From Boseongicola sp. H5 (GTDB taxonomy: Bacteria > Pseudomonadota > Alphaproteobacteria > Rhodobacterales > Rhodobacteraceae), in assembly GCA_020622165.1 (NCBI GenBank), contig JACNMN010000001.1, positions 186,001-250,000 on the forward strand: a DNA stretch of 64,000 nucleotides. Direction: 5' to 3'. The notes under the pieces are model-generated. The model was given only the letters and a program-made list of their open reading frames with translations, did no database searches and was not told the DNA's origin. Positions 27,143 through 35,915 of this stretch are shown here, one piece after another (positions within the stretch are counted from its first letter, which is position 1; the number at the start of each line of letters is the position of its first letter). The position numbers and the translations under genes are program-made.

Positions 27143-27817
27143 ATGATCCCGAATGATCCAACCCTGTTTCGCTTTCGCGGCCTTTTCGGCATTCCGGTTC
27201 AGGTTCATCTCAGCACGCTGTTTCTGGCCGCCATCCTGATCCATTACAACAGCACCGCGTGGGATGTGGTGGCCGAACTGATCGTCTTCACGCTGCTGAT
27301 GCTGGCCCTTTACCTGCACGGGCTGGGGCAGGCCGTGGTGGCGCGGCTGCACGGCATTCAGGTGCGCCAGATCGCAGTTTCGGCGGGCCTCAGCCTTTGC
27401 GACACGGACGCCGCCGACCCCGGTCACCGGATGACGATTCTGGCGATGGGGCCGTTGACCAACCTGACCTTCTGGGCGCTGGCGTCACTCGCGCTGCCGC
27501 TGCTGCGGGGGGAGGCTCTGATCTGGACGGTGGAGGTGTTTGCGACGCTCAATCTCTGCCTCGCCATCCTCAGCCTCGTTCCGATGCGTCCGCTGCCCGG
27601 CGGCGCGCTGATGCATCTGGCGCTGAGCCGCGTGATGCCACAGGTCGCGGCAGACAGGATCGCAGGCGCGATCGGGCTGGTCTGCGGCGCCATCTGGCTG
27701 CCCGCGATGCTGCTCGGCTATGTCTTTCTGGGCCTCACATTGCTGATCGTTCCGGGGTTTTCCGGGCATTGGCGGATGCTGCATCTGCGCCGCGCGCTTG
27801 GCCTGCGCGAGGGGTGA
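27143..27817 (+). CDS. M50 site-2-protease homologue lacking the catalytic motif
   Basis: This is a 224-residue polytopic membrane protein of M50 (site-2 protease) layout. It starts with GIPVQVHLSTLFLAA, then a helix where the HExxH motif should be. That position reads HGLGQ (59-63), so the catalytic Glu and second His are missing. GPLTN (103-107) is kept, but the NxxPxxxLDGG motif is RPLPGG (149-154), losing the third metal ligand Asp. It is therefore expected to be a non-proteolytic relative. It lies between the molybdenum hydroxylase pair and the convergent xseA gene. Confidence 0.72.
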   Translation: MIPNDPTLFRFRGLFGIPVQVHLSTLFLAAILIHYNSTAWDVVAELIVFTLLMLALYLHGLGQAVVARLHGIQVRQIAVSAGLSLCDTDAADPGHRMTILAMGPLTNLTFWALASLALPLLRGEALIWTVEVFATLNLCLAILSLVPMRPLPGGALMHLALSRVMPQVAADRIAGAIGLVCGAIWLPAMLLGYVFLGLTLLIVPGFSGHWRMLHLRRALGLREG

Positions 27818-27867
27818 GAATCCGGCCAACAGGGTACAAGAAAGGCCGCTGTCCGGAATTTCTGCAC

Positions 27868-29445
27868 CTAATCCTCGTCGAACAGGCTACCCTGCCCGGC
27901 TTTCGGCGCGGCTCCGGCGCTTCGTTTCGAGGCCGGTTTCCGCGCCCCGCCGCCACCAGGCAACACATCGAGCCGCCCATCGGCAAACTCGATTTCCAGA
28001 TGCGCGGCCCTCGCCGCGGCGGATCGGCTGGTCACAAGGTTTTTTCCCTCCCGCACAACGGCATATCCCCGGCGCAGCGTTTCGGTATAGCCAAGGGTCT
28101 GGTGCAGCCGTTCCAGCGCCTCCAACCGGTCCCGCCGGGACCGGACCGAACTTGCCGCGACGCGCGCAAACCGTTGCTCCATCTCGCTGAATCGATCTCT
28201 GGCCATCTGCACCCGCTCCGCCAGACGCGCGGGCTGCAAGCGGCGCAGAAGCCCGGAAAACTCCGAGCGCCGGGTTCGCAGCCCCGCCGCCAGCCGTCCG
28301 GGGGCCAGCCCCGCGCCCACGCGGCCGGCCTGCATCCGCTTGACATTCAGCGCTTTTTCCAGCGCGGGCGCCAATCGCCCGCCCAGTCGATCCGCCGCAA
28401 GCCGCCGTGTCTGTGTTGCGTTTCGCAGCGCCGGTCCCAGTTGCACCACCGCCCGGTCCAGCCGTTGCCGGGGCGTCTCCAACAGGGCCTCGACCCTTGG
28501 CAGACCGCGGCCCAGATCGCCGAGCCGTTGTTTGCGCGCGGCAATCGCCTGCGTCACGCCCCGCGACAAGCGGCCCCCCTGCCCCTCCACCCAGCTCAGC
28601 AGTTCCAGCCGGACCGGAACCGCCATCTCCGCCGCCGCGGTGGGTGTGGGCGCGCGCTTGTCGGCGGCAAAATCGATCAGCGTGGTGTCGGTCTCGTGCC
28701 CGACGGCCGAGATCAGGGGTATCGCGCTTTCGGCCGCCGCGCGCACAACCGATTCTTCGTTGAACCCCCACAGATCCTCAAGGCTGCCCCCGCCACGGGC
28801 GACGATGATCAGGTCCGGGCGTGGCACCGCCCCCCCGGGTGTCAGCCCATTGAACCCCTTGATCGCATTGGAAACTTCAGGGGCGCATTTCTCCCCCTGC
28901 ACGGCGACGGGCCAGATCAGGACCCTGCGGGGGAACCGGTCGCGCAGCCGGTGCAGAATGTCCCGGATCACCGCCCCCGAGGGCGAGGTGACGACGCCGA
29001 TCACCTCCGGCAGATAGGGCAGCGGCTGTTTCCGCGCCGCGTCGAACAGCCCCTCCGCGGCCAGCGCCGCGCGACGTTTCTCGAGCATCGCCATCAGCGC
29101 GCCGACGCCGGCCGGCCGGATATCTTCGATCACCAGCTGGTATTTCGACTGTCCGGGAAAGGTGGTGATCCGCCCGGTCGCGATGACCTCCATCCCCTCT
29201 TCGGGCTGATGCGCCAGCCGGGCCGACACGCCTTTCCAGATCACACCGGCCAGAACGCTGCGATCATCCTTCAGATCCAGATAGATATGCCCCGACCGGG
29301 GGCGTGACAGCCGCCCCACCTCGCCGCGCACGCGAACATGGGAAAACGCGCCCTCGACGGTGCGTTTGACCGCGCCCGAAATCTCCGAAACGGTGAATTC
29401 CGGCGCATTGCCCGTGGTGTCCTCATCATCGATCAGGTCGTTCAT
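27868..29445 (-). CDS. xseA: Exodeoxyribonuclease VII large subunit
   Basis: The large subunit of ExoVII degrades single-stranded DNA to oligonucleotides. The 525-residue protein has an N-terminal OB domain (EFTVSEISGAVKRTVEGAF...VRVRGEVG), then the catalytic region with VITSPSGAVIRDILHRL-like sequence (here VVTSPSGAVIRDI), DLIIVARGGGSLEDLWGFNEE and SAVGHETDTTLIDFAADKRAPTPTAAAE. A long basic coiled-coil tail and a C-terminal Gly/Lys-rich segment follow. The start was placed at MNDLIDDEDT; the much longer same-frame ORF is antisense to purD. It is divergent from purD. Confidence 0.96.
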   Translation of the reverse strand: MNDLIDDEDTTGNAPEFTVSEISGAVKRTVEGAFSHVRVRGEVGRLSRPRSGHIYLDLKDDRSVLAGVIWKGVSARLAHQPEEGMEVIATGRITTFPGQSKYQLVIEDIRPAGVGALMAMLEKRRAALAAEGLFDAARKQPLPYLPEVIGVVTSPSGAVIRDILHRLRDRFPRRVLIWPVAVQGEKCAPEVSNAIKGFNGLTPGGAVPRPDLIIVARGGGSLEDLWGFNEESVVRAAAESAIPLISAVGHETDTTLIDFAADKRAPTPTAAAEMAVPVRLELLSWVEGQGGRLSRGVTQAIAARKQRLGDLGRGLPRVEALLETPRQRLDRAVVQLGPALRNATQTRRLAADRLGGRLAPALEKALNVKRMQAGRVGAGLAPGRLAAGLRTRRSEFSGLLRRLQPARLAERVQMARDRFSEMEQRFARVAASSVRSRRDRLEALERLHQTLGYTETLRRGYAVVREGKNLVTSRSAAARAAHLEIEFADGRLDVLPGGGGARKPASKRSAGAAPKAGQGSLFDED

Positions 29446-29514
29446 CTGCCCGCCTTGCCCTTGGGGTTGCGCAAGCTTAGAACGCCTGTGATCCAAGGCC
29501 AAGGAGGCAGGCGC

Positions 29515-30780
29515 ATGAACATTCTGATCCTCGGCGGCGGCGGGCGCGAACACGCCCTGGCCTGGGCGGTTCTGCAGAACCCGAAATGCGACAAGCTGAT
29601 CGTGGCCCCGGGCAATGCGGGGATCGCCCTGATCGCGCAGTGTGCCGATCTGGATATAGAAAACCCGGCCGCCGTGACCGATTTCGCCTGTGACGAGGCG
29701 ATTGATTTCGTGATCGTCGGGCCCGAGGGGCCGCTCGCCGCGGGCGTGGCCGATGCACTGGCCGATGCCGGCATTCTGACCTTCGGACCCTCGCAGGCGG
29801 CGGCCCGGCTGGAGGCCTCCAAGACCTTCACCAAGGAGGTCTGCGATGTCGCCGGCGCCCCCACCGCCGCCTGGGCGCGCTTCGATACCGCGGCTGCCGC
29901 CAAGGCCCATATCGAGGCGCAGGGCGCCCCCATCGTCGTCAAGGCCGACGGGCTGGCCGCGGGCAAGGGCGTGATCGTCGCGATGGACAAGGCAACGGCG
30001 CTGGCGGCGGTCGACGACATGTTCGGCGGGGCCTTCGGCGGCGCCGGCGCGGAGGTGGTGATCGAGGAGTTCATGGACGGGGAGGAAGCCTCTTTCTTCG
30101 TGCTCTCCGACGGGAAGACCGCGCTGCCCATCGGCACGGCGCAGGACCACAAGCGCGCCTTCGACGGCGACGCGGGCCCGAACACCGGCGGGATGGGGGC
30201 CTATTCCCCCGCGCCGGTGCTGAGCGAGGAGGTCGCGGCACGGGCCATGGCCCAAATCATCCAGCCCACCATCGACGAGATGGCCAGACGCGGCACACCC
30301 TATCGCGGCGTGCTCTATGCCGGGCTGATGATCAAGGATGGTGCGCCCCGGCTGGTGGAATACAACGTGCGCTTCGGCGATCCGGAATGTCAGGTGCTGA
30401 TGATGCGCCTTGGCGCGCAGGCGCTGGACCTGATGCTGGCCTGCGCCGAGGATCGGCTGGCCGAGATGCGGGTGAACTGGGCCGACGACCATGCGATGAC
30501 GGTGGTCATGGCGGCCAGGGGTTATCCCGGACGTTACGAAAAAGGGAGCGTGATCAAGGGGCTGGATGACCTGCCCGAAGACAGCTTCCAGATGGTGTTT
30601 CACGCCGGCACGACCCGGGCGGAGGGCAGCTTTCAGGCGGCGGGCGGACGTGTGCTGAACGTGACAGCCCGGGGGGCCACGCTGCAGGAGGCGCGCGACA
30701 AGGCCTATGGGATGGTTGACCGGATAGACTGGCCGGAAGGGTTCGCGCGCTCCGATATCGGCTGGCGCGCGCTAGGATAG
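29515..30780 (+). CDS. purD: Phosphoribosylamine-glycine ligase
   Basis: GAR synthetase is the second step of purine synthesis, joining phosphoribosylamine and glycine with ATP. The 421-residue ATP-grasp protein starts MNILILGGGGREHALAW. It has GPEGPLAAGVADAL, the ATP-grasp region IVVKADGLAAGKGVIVA, and the diagnostic RRGTPYRGVLYAGLM-like and VEYNVRFGDPECQ segments. AAGGAGG lies just upstream of the start. The last 9 nt overlap the convergent isomerase gene. Confidence 0.97.
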   Translation: MNILILGGGGREHALAWAVLQNPKCDKLIVAPGNAGIALIAQCADLDIENPAAVTDFACDEAIDFVIVGPEGPLAAGVADALADAGILTFGPSQAAARLEASKTFTKEVCDVAGAPTAAWARFDTAAAAKAHIEAQGAPIVVKADGLAAGKGVIVAMDKATALAAVDDMFGGAFGGAGAEVVIEEFMDGEEASFFVLSDGKTALPIGTAQDHKRAFDGDAGPNTGGMGAYSPAPVLSEEVAARAMAQIIQPTIDEMARRGTPYRGVLYAGLMIKDGAPRLVEYNVRFGDPECQVLMMRLGAQALDLMLACAEDRLAEMRVNWADDHAMTVVMAARGYPGRYEKGSVIKGLDDLPEDSFQMVFHAGTTRAEGSFQAAGGRVLNVTARGATLQEARDKAYGMVDRIDWPEGFARSDIGWRALG

Positions 30781-31458
30781 CCAGGTCTTGTAATCCGAAA
30801 CCAGCAGATGGGTCGGGGCGGTATCCTCTTCGATCTCGGCGAAACGTCCGATCGGCTCCCGAAACCAGTTGTCGGTTTCGTCGTCATTCACGGTGGAGAC
30901 CTCGCCGATCAACACATCGCCCCCTTCGCCCCAGAACGCGTGCCAGTCGCCGGGCATCAGCGTCACGCTCTGGCCGGGCTCGAACAGAAGGATCTCTCCG
31001 GGCCTGAACGGTCTTTCGATACCGTCACAGAGTACGGTGCCGCCCGCGTTTTCATCGAAGGAGCCGTCCGCGGCGGAGCCGTAAAGCTCGATTGCCATGG
31101 TCGCGCCGCCGCGGTTGATGATGTCTTCGGCCTTCAGATAATGGCGGTGCATCGGGCTGATCTGGTCTTTCCTGGAAATCAGCAGCTTTTCCGCATAGCA
31201 CATGCCCCCGCCCGCCTGCAGGTCGGCAAGCCGGCCATTGCGCAGCGTGAACAGAAACAGCCCCAACTCGTCAAACCGGCCCTGCCCGTAATCAGTGATG
31301 TCCCAGCCCATGCGCCCCGACACGATACCGCCGATGCGGGTGCGGTTGGCCTGCATCTCCTCGGGCGTCCAATAGGCGAAGGGCGGCAGGACAAATCCGA
31401 ACGACCGGATGAACGCATCCGCCTCGGCCATGATCTCGTTGATCTCGGAACGCTTCAT
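30772..31458 (-). CDS. D-lyxose ketol-isomerase family protein
   Basis: This 228-residue single-domain cupin resembles D-lyxose isomerases (EC 5.3.1.15), which interconvert D-lyxose and D-xylulose. The likely metal ligands are visible: His104 and His106 in SPMHRHYLKAED, Glu111 and His173 (GDWHAFWGEGG). No sugar transporter or kinase is adjacent, so the true substrate is open. The 3' end overlaps purD by 9 nt on the opposite strand. The upstream gene cobO's end is 32 nt from its start, so it may be read from the cobO transcript. Confidence 0.8.
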   Translation of the reverse strand: MKRSEINEIMAEADAFIRSFGFVLPPFAYWTPEEMQANRTRIGGIVSGRMGWDITDYGQGRFDELGLFLFTLRNGRLADLQAGGGMCYAEKLLISRKDQISPMHRHYLKAEDIINRGGATMAIELYGSAADGSFDENAGGTVLCDGIERPFRPGEILLFEPGQSVTLMPGDWHAFWGEGGDVLIGEVSTVNDDETDNWFREPIGRFAEIEEDTAPTHLLVSDYKTWLS

Positions 31459-31490
31459 CTTGCCTCTCTCCTCCGGTGCCGGTGGCGGTT

Positions 31491-32099
31491 TCAGAATTCG
31501 ACGCCCTTTTGCGCCACCACCCCGTCCTTGAACGGGTGTTTGACAAGCGTCATCTCCGTCACGAGATCGGCGGCCTCGATCAGTTCGGGCTTGGCGTTGC
31601 GACCGGTCAGGACCACATGGGTCATCTGCGGTTTCCGGGTCAACAGAAAGTCGACCACCTCGTCAATGTCCAGATAGTCGTAGCGCAGCGCGATGTTGAT
31701 CTCGTCAAGCAGGACGAACCGGATTTCCGGATCGAGGATCAGTTCCCTGGCCCGCGCCCACCCGGCCTGCGCCGCGGCCACGTCGCGATCCCGGTCCTGG
31801 GTCTCCCAGGTAAATCCTTCGCCCGACACGACAAAGGTGCATTCCTCGGCAAAGCGGGTGCGCAACAGCTCCTTTTCCCCGGTGATCCAGGTGCCCTTGA
31901 TGAACTGGACCACCGCGCAGGGAATACCGTGCCCGATGCAGCGCATGATCATGCCGAAGCCGGAGGAGGACTTGCCCTTGCCCGCGCCGGTATGAACGAT
32001 GATCAGACCTTTCTTCTCGGTCTTGGTCGCCATCAGCTTGTCGCGCGCGGCCTTGATCTTGCGCATCTTTTCGTTGTGGCGGGCGGTGAGGTCGTCCAT
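31491..32099 (-). CDS. cobO: Cob(I)yrinic acid a,c-diamide adenosyltransferase
   Basis: CobO/BtuR transfers the adenosyl group of ATP to the cobalt of corrinoids, a step of adenosylcobalamin synthesis and salvage. The 202-residue protein has the P-loop HTGAGKGKSS (about 36-45), TRFAEECTFVVSGEGFTW and the Walker-B-like VLLDEINIALRYDYLD. It ends with the family KHPFKDGVVAQKGVEF. The start has AGGAGA 8 nt upstream. It sits downstream of hppD, separated by 118 bp containing a GC-rich hairpin. The product supports the B12-dependent mutase at 56-58 kb. Confidence 0.95.
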   Translation of the reverse strand: MDDLTARHNEKMRKIKAARDKLMATKTEKKGLIIVHTGAGKGKSSSGFGMIMRCIGHGIPCAVVQFIKGTWITGEKELLRTRFAEECTFVVSGEGFTWETQDRDRDVAAAQAGWARARELILDPEIRFVLLDEINIALRYDYLDIDEVVDFLLTRKPQMTHVVLTGRNAKPELIEAADLVTEMTLVKHPFKDGVVAQKGVEF

Positions 32100-32180
32100 C
32101 GGGCGTCTCCTGCATGTCAGAGCGCCTAGATTGCCCAGCCAGACCCGGTTGGCAAGGACGGCATGTCCATGGCTGGGGCG

Positions 32181-32209
32181 GGGCCCGTGCCGCAAGATGG
32201 CGCGGGCCC
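32181..32209 (-). terminator. GC-rich hairpin after hppD
   Basis: GGGCCCGTGCC (32181-32191) and GGCGCGGGCCC (32199-32209) form an 11-bp stem with one wobble/mismatch and a 7-nt loop, beginning 9 nt past the hppD stop. No U-tract follows on the minus strand, so termination may be partial. Some transcription may continue into cobO. Confidence 0.5.
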
Positions 32210-32217
32210 GGTTTCGG

Positions 32218-33315
32218 TCAGGAGGCGTTGTCGAGGACGCCGCGTGCGATCTGATCGGCCTCGATGCTTTCGAACAGGGCCTTGAAGTTGCCCTCGCCGA
32301 AACCGTCATCGCCTTTGCGCTCGATGAACTCGAAGAAGATCGGCCCGATCACGGTTTTCGAGAAGATCTGCAACAAGATCCGCGTCTCGCCCCCGTCGAC
32401 CACGCCTTCGCCGTCGATCAGGATGCCGTGTTTCATCATCCGGTCCAGCGGCTCCTCATGGCCGACGACCCGCTCCTTGCTCAACTCGTAATAGGCCGGC
32501 GGCGGCGCGGGCATGAACCTGATCCCGTTTTCGGCGATCCGGTCGGTCGCGCTGTAGATATCGCGCGCGCCGACGGCGATGTGCTGGATGCCTTCGCCGT
32601 TGTAGCGCTTGAGGTACTCGACGATCTGGCCCTTCTCCCCCCGGTCCTCGTTGATCGGGATGCGGATGCGGCCACAGGGCGAGGTCAGCGCCCGGCTGAG
32701 GAGCCCGGTGAACTTGCCTTCGATATCGAAGAAACGGATCTCCCGGAAATTGAAGATGCGGCCATAGAAATCGAACCAGACATCCATGTTGCCCTTGTGG
32801 ACGTTATGGGTGAGGTGATCGAGATAGTAGAAGCCCACGCCCTCGGGGTGCGCATCATGGACCCAGTCGAACTCCGTGTTGTAGGGGCTGGTGTCGTAAT
32901 ACTGGTCCACCAGATAGATCAGGCTGCCGCCGATCCCGATGATCGCGGGTACATCCATGGTCTTGTCGGGGCCGGTGTATTCCTCGGCGCCCTTGGACAG
33001 CGCGTGTTTCAGGGCGTGATCCGCATCCACCACCCGCCACGCCATGGAGGGGGCGCAGGGCCCGTGCGTGTCGACGAAGCGGCTGGCGAAACTGTCAGGC
33101 TCGGCATTCAGCACATAGGTGATATCTCCCTGCTGCCACAGCTCGACCGCCTTGGTCTTGTGCGTCGCGGTTTGGATATAGCCCATCTTGGCGAAGAGGG
33201 TGCGCAACACGTCCGGATCGGGATGGGCAAACTCGACGAATTCGAACCCATCGGTGCCGGCGGGGTTCTCCGCGGTGATGGTTGCACGGGGGGCGTCATG
33301 GGGGAACGGACCCAT
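32218..33315 (-). CDS. hppD: 4-hydroxyphenylpyruvate dioxygenase
   Basis: This non-heme Fe(II) enzyme of tyrosine catabolism converts 4-hydroxyphenylpyruvate to homogentisate. The 365-residue protein has two vicinal-oxygen-chelate halves. The iron ligands are recognisable as His167 (YYLDHLTHNV), His245 (GIQHIAVG) and Glu329 (FFEFIER). The other genes of the homogentisate pathway are not in the window. It is divergent from an Lrp/AsnC regulator across a 146-bp region carrying three similar operator-like sites, which suggests direct control by that regulator. Confidence 0.96.
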   Translation of the reverse strand: MGPFPHDAPRATITAENPAGTDGFEFVEFAHPDPDVLRTLFAKMGYIQTATHKTKAVELWQQGDITYVLNAEPDSFASRFVDTHGPCAPSMAWRVVDADHALKHALSKGAEEYTGPDKTMDVPAIIGIGGSLIYLVDQYYDTSPYNTEFDWVHDAHPEGVGFYYLDHLTHNVHKGNMDVWFDFYGRIFNFREIRFFDIEGKFTGLLSRALTSPCGRIRIPINEDRGEKGQIVEYLKRYNGEGIQHIAVGARDIYSATDRIAENGIRFMPAPPPAYYELSKERVVGHEEPLDRMMKHGILIDGEGVVDGGETRILLQIFSKTVIGPIFFEFIERKGDDGFGEGNFKALFESIEADQIARGVLDNAS

Positions 33316-33375
33316 CTGGTTTCCTCCTCGGTTGGTGAGACTCTGTTCGCTGCACCGATAATAGACTGGGAAATC

Positions 33376-33461
33376 TGCGAAATCTGCGCGTTTTTATAGA
33401 CATACACATGTATTTTTGCGAGATTTGCGCATGTAATATCTCAAAGGTGCGGAAAATACGC
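33376..33461. promoter_or_regulatory. Three operator-like sites between hppD and the Lrp/AsnC gene
   Basis: Three elements share the form GCG-N7-CGC at 33377-33389, 33418-33430 and 33449-33461. The first two are near-identical 14-mers (TGCGAAATCTGCGC and TGCGAGATTTGCGC, 12 of 14 bases). Spacing is 41 and 31 bp, close to four and three helical turns, so the sites face the same side. The third abuts the start codon of the regulator gene. Lrp/AsnC proteins typically bind such phased imperfect dyads. Confidence 0.55.
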
Positions 33462-33917
33462 ATGCTGGACCAGACCGACCGACGGTTGCTGAAGGCGCTT
33501 CAGCAAAACGCCACCCTGACCGCGCAGGAACTGGGCGAGGTTCTGAACCTGTCGGCCAGCCAGGCCGGGCGGCGGCGCCAGCGGCTGGAGGCGGCCGGGT
33601 TCATCACAGGGGCCCGCGCCATCATCGATGCAGGCCGCGTGGGGCTGGGCGTGCAGGCCTTCGTTCAGGTCCAGATGGCGGCCCACAGCCGGGACAATGA
33701 CGACAGTTTCGCCCGGCTCGTCCGCGCACAGGATGCGATCACCGCCGCCTTCACCCTGACCGGAGAGGCCGATTACCTGCTGCGGATCTGGTGTGCGGAT
33801 CTGCAAGCCTTGCACCAGATCATCCACGGGATACTCTTGCCGCACCCCTCTGTCGCTCGCGTGCAATCCCAGATCGTCATGGACCAGATGAAACCCGACG
33901 CCCCGCTGCCTCTGTAG
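33462..33917 (+). CDS. Lrp/AsnC family transcriptional regulator
   Basis: This 151-residue regulator has an N-terminal winged helix (LDQTDRRLLKALQQNATLTAQELGEVLNLS, helix-turn-helix about 20-45) and a C-terminal ligand-binding RAM domain (about 65-145, with GEADYLLRIWCADLQAL). The start at 33462 is preferred because the fold begins immediately; an earlier start would run through the operator array. It is divergent from hppD, so the effector may be an aromatic amino acid or its keto acid. This is inferred from context. Confidence 0.92.
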   Translation: MLDQTDRRLLKALQQNATLTAQELGEVLNLSASQAGRRRQRLEAAGFITGARAIIDAGRVGLGVQAFVQVQMAAHSRDNDDSFARLVRAQDAITAAFTLTGEADYLLRIWCADLQALHQIIHGILLPHPSVARVQSQIVMDQMKPDAPLPL

Positions 33918-33944
33918 AGGCCGCTATCCAAAGGACGCCCGCTC

Positions 33945-35915
33945 ATGGACGATTTCCTGCTACAGGCCACCATCTATCTCGGCGCGATGGTCGTCGCGGT
34001 GCCGCTTTCGGTGCGGTTCGGGATGGGGTCGGTGCTCGGGTATCTTCTGGCCGGCATCATCATCGGTCCGGTTCTGGGGCTTGTCGGTGCCGAAACGGAA
34101 GACCTGCAGCATTTCGCGGAGTTCGGCGTGGTTCTGATGCTGTTCCTGATCGGGCTGGAGCTGGACCCCCGCGGCTTGTGGGAAATGCGCAAGAAGCTGA
34201 TCGGCCTTGGCGGCGCACAAGTCGTGCTGAGCACCACGGCCCTTGCGGCCGGGGCGTCGCTTCTTGGCTTCGGCTGGCAGACATCGCTGGCGATCGGAAT
34301 GATCCTCGCCCTGTCCTCGACTGCGATCGTGCTGCAAACACTCAACGAAAAGGGGCTGATGCAGACGGGCGGCGGGCGCTCGGCATTCTCGGTCCTGCTG
34401 ACGCAGGATATCGCGGTGATCCCGATGCTGGCGCTTTTGCCGCTTCTGGCGGTTCAGGGTCTCGTCAGCTTCGACGAGGACGGCTCGATCCAGCGCGCGG
34501 GGGAGGACGAGGCGCTCCACACCATGTCGCTGGTCGAAGGTCTGCCGGCCTGGGGCGTGACGCTCGTCACGCTTGGCGCGGTCGCTGCCGTCATTCTGGC
34601 CGGATACTACCTTTCGCAGCCCCTGTTCCGTTTTATCCACATGGCCCGCCTGCGGGAGATGTATACTGCGGTGGCCCTCGTCATCGTGGTGGGCATCGCA
34701 TTCCTGATGATCCTCGTCGGCCTGTCGCCCGCGCTCGGCGCCTTCGTTGCCGGCGTCGTTCTGGCCAACTCGGAATTCCGGCACGAGCTTGAGGCCGATA
34801 TCGAACCCTTCAAGGGCCTGCTTCTGGGGCTTTTCTTCATCACCGTCGGTGCCGGCATCAATTTCAGCGTGCTTTGGGCCAATCTCTTCGCGGTGGTCGG
34901 CCTGACGCTGGCGATCATGGTGATCAAGGGCCTGCTTCTCTACGGCATCGGGCTGGCCTTCAAGCTCAGGGGGCGCAACCTCTGGCTGTTCACACTTGGC
35001 CTTGCGCAGGCGGGCGAGTTCGGCTTCGTGCTGATCTCCTTCTCGCTTCAGCAATCGGTTCTGCCCGTCCAGATTGGCGAGATGCTGCTGCTCGTTGTCG
35101 CGCTTTCGATGCTGCTGACACCGCTTTTCTTCATCCTCTACGAAGTTCTGAGCCACCGTATGGGCGATGGCGGCGACGACGCACCCGAGCCGGACAAGAT
35201 CGACGCGCAGGCCCCGATCATCATCGCGGGCATCGGCCGGTTCGGGCAGGTCGTGAACCGGATGGTGCAGGCCTCGGGGTTCAAGACCGTGGTGCTGGAC
35301 AATGATCTGGCGATGATCCGGCTGATGCGCCAGTTCGGGTTTCGCGGCTTTTTCGGCGATCCGACGCGCCCGGAACTGCTCCATGCCGCGGGTCTGGACG
35401 AGGCCAAGGTGCTCGTCGTGGCGGTGGATGACAAACAGGCCGCCGTCCGTCTGGTTGCCTATGCCCGCCGCCTGCGGCCCGACATCGCGATCACCGCGCG
35501 GGCCCATGACCGGCTCCATGTCTACGAGCTTTACAACGCAGGCGCCGACCATATCGTGCGCGAGATGTTCGACAGTTCGCTGCGCGCCGGGCGCTACGTG
35601 CTGGAGGATATGGGCCTGACCGATTACGAAGCCCACGAGCTTGAAACCGCCTTTTACCGCCACGACCGGCAGAACCTGCGCGCGCTGGCCGATGTCTGGC
35701 GTCCCGGCGTGCCGGTGGCGCAGAACGCCGCCTATATGGAGCGGGCGCGCGAGTTGAACAACAATCTGGAGGCTGCCCTGGTCAGCCAGTTGGACGAGGG
35801 CGGAACGGGCGAGCCACCCCAGACCGGCGCGCGCCACACCCGCAGCGATGCCGGCGCGCTGAAAGGCGTCATCGCGCGCAGCACCGGCTCCACCCCGGCC
35901 TCCGGCGGGAGCTAG
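33945..35915 (+). CDS. KefB/KefC-type cation:proton antiporter (CPA2) with RCK domain
   Basis: The 656-residue CPA2 transporter has about 12-13 membrane helices (residues 1-400). They include [11 protein letters not shown] and the conserved [14 protein letters not shown]-like region (here [18 protein letters not shown]). A TrkA-N/RCK nucleotide-binding domain follows ([16 protein letters not shown], GxGxxG, about 421-560). The C-terminal tail of about 90 residues is polar. It would exchange K+ or another cation for H+ at the inner membrane. No KefF/KefG-like partner is adjacent. It overlaps the convergent cobT stop by 4 nt. Confidence 0.92.
   Translation: MDDFLLQATIYLGAMVVAVPLSVRFGMGSVLGYLLAGIIIGPVLGLVGAETEDLQHFAEFGVVLMLFLIGLELDPRGLWEMRKKLIGLGGAQVVLSTTALAAGASLLGFGWQTSLAIGMILALSSTAIVLQTLNEKGLMQTGGGRSAFSVLLTQDIAVIPMLALLPLLAVQGLVSFDEDGSIQRAGEDEALHTMSLVEGLPAWGVTLVTLGAVAAVILAGYYLSQPLFRFIHMARLREMYTAVALVIVVGIAFLMILVGLSPALGAFVAGVVLANSEFRHELEADIEPFKGLLLGLFFITVGAGINFSVLWANLFAVVGLTLAIMVIKGLLLYGIGLAFKLRGRNLWLFTLGLAQAGEFGFVLISFSLQQSVLPVQIGEMLLLVVALSMLLTPLFFILYEVLSHRMGDGGDDAPEPDKIDAQAPIIIAGIGRFGQVVNRMVQASGFKTVVLDNDLAMIRLMRQFGFRGFFGDPTRPELLHAAGLDEAKVLVVAVDDKQAAVRLVAYARRLRPDIAITARAHDRLHVYELYNAGADHIVREMFDSSLRAGRYVLEDMGLTDYEAHELETAFYRHDRQNLRALADVWRPGVPVAQNAAYMERARELNNNLEAALVSQLDEGGTGEPPQTGARHTRSDAGALKGVIARSTGSTPASGGS

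Noticed and set aside
29446-30603. Extension of xseA to a 911-residue protein
   Set aside because: The added N-terminal part is antisense to purD. The OB-fold start at 29445 matches the family.
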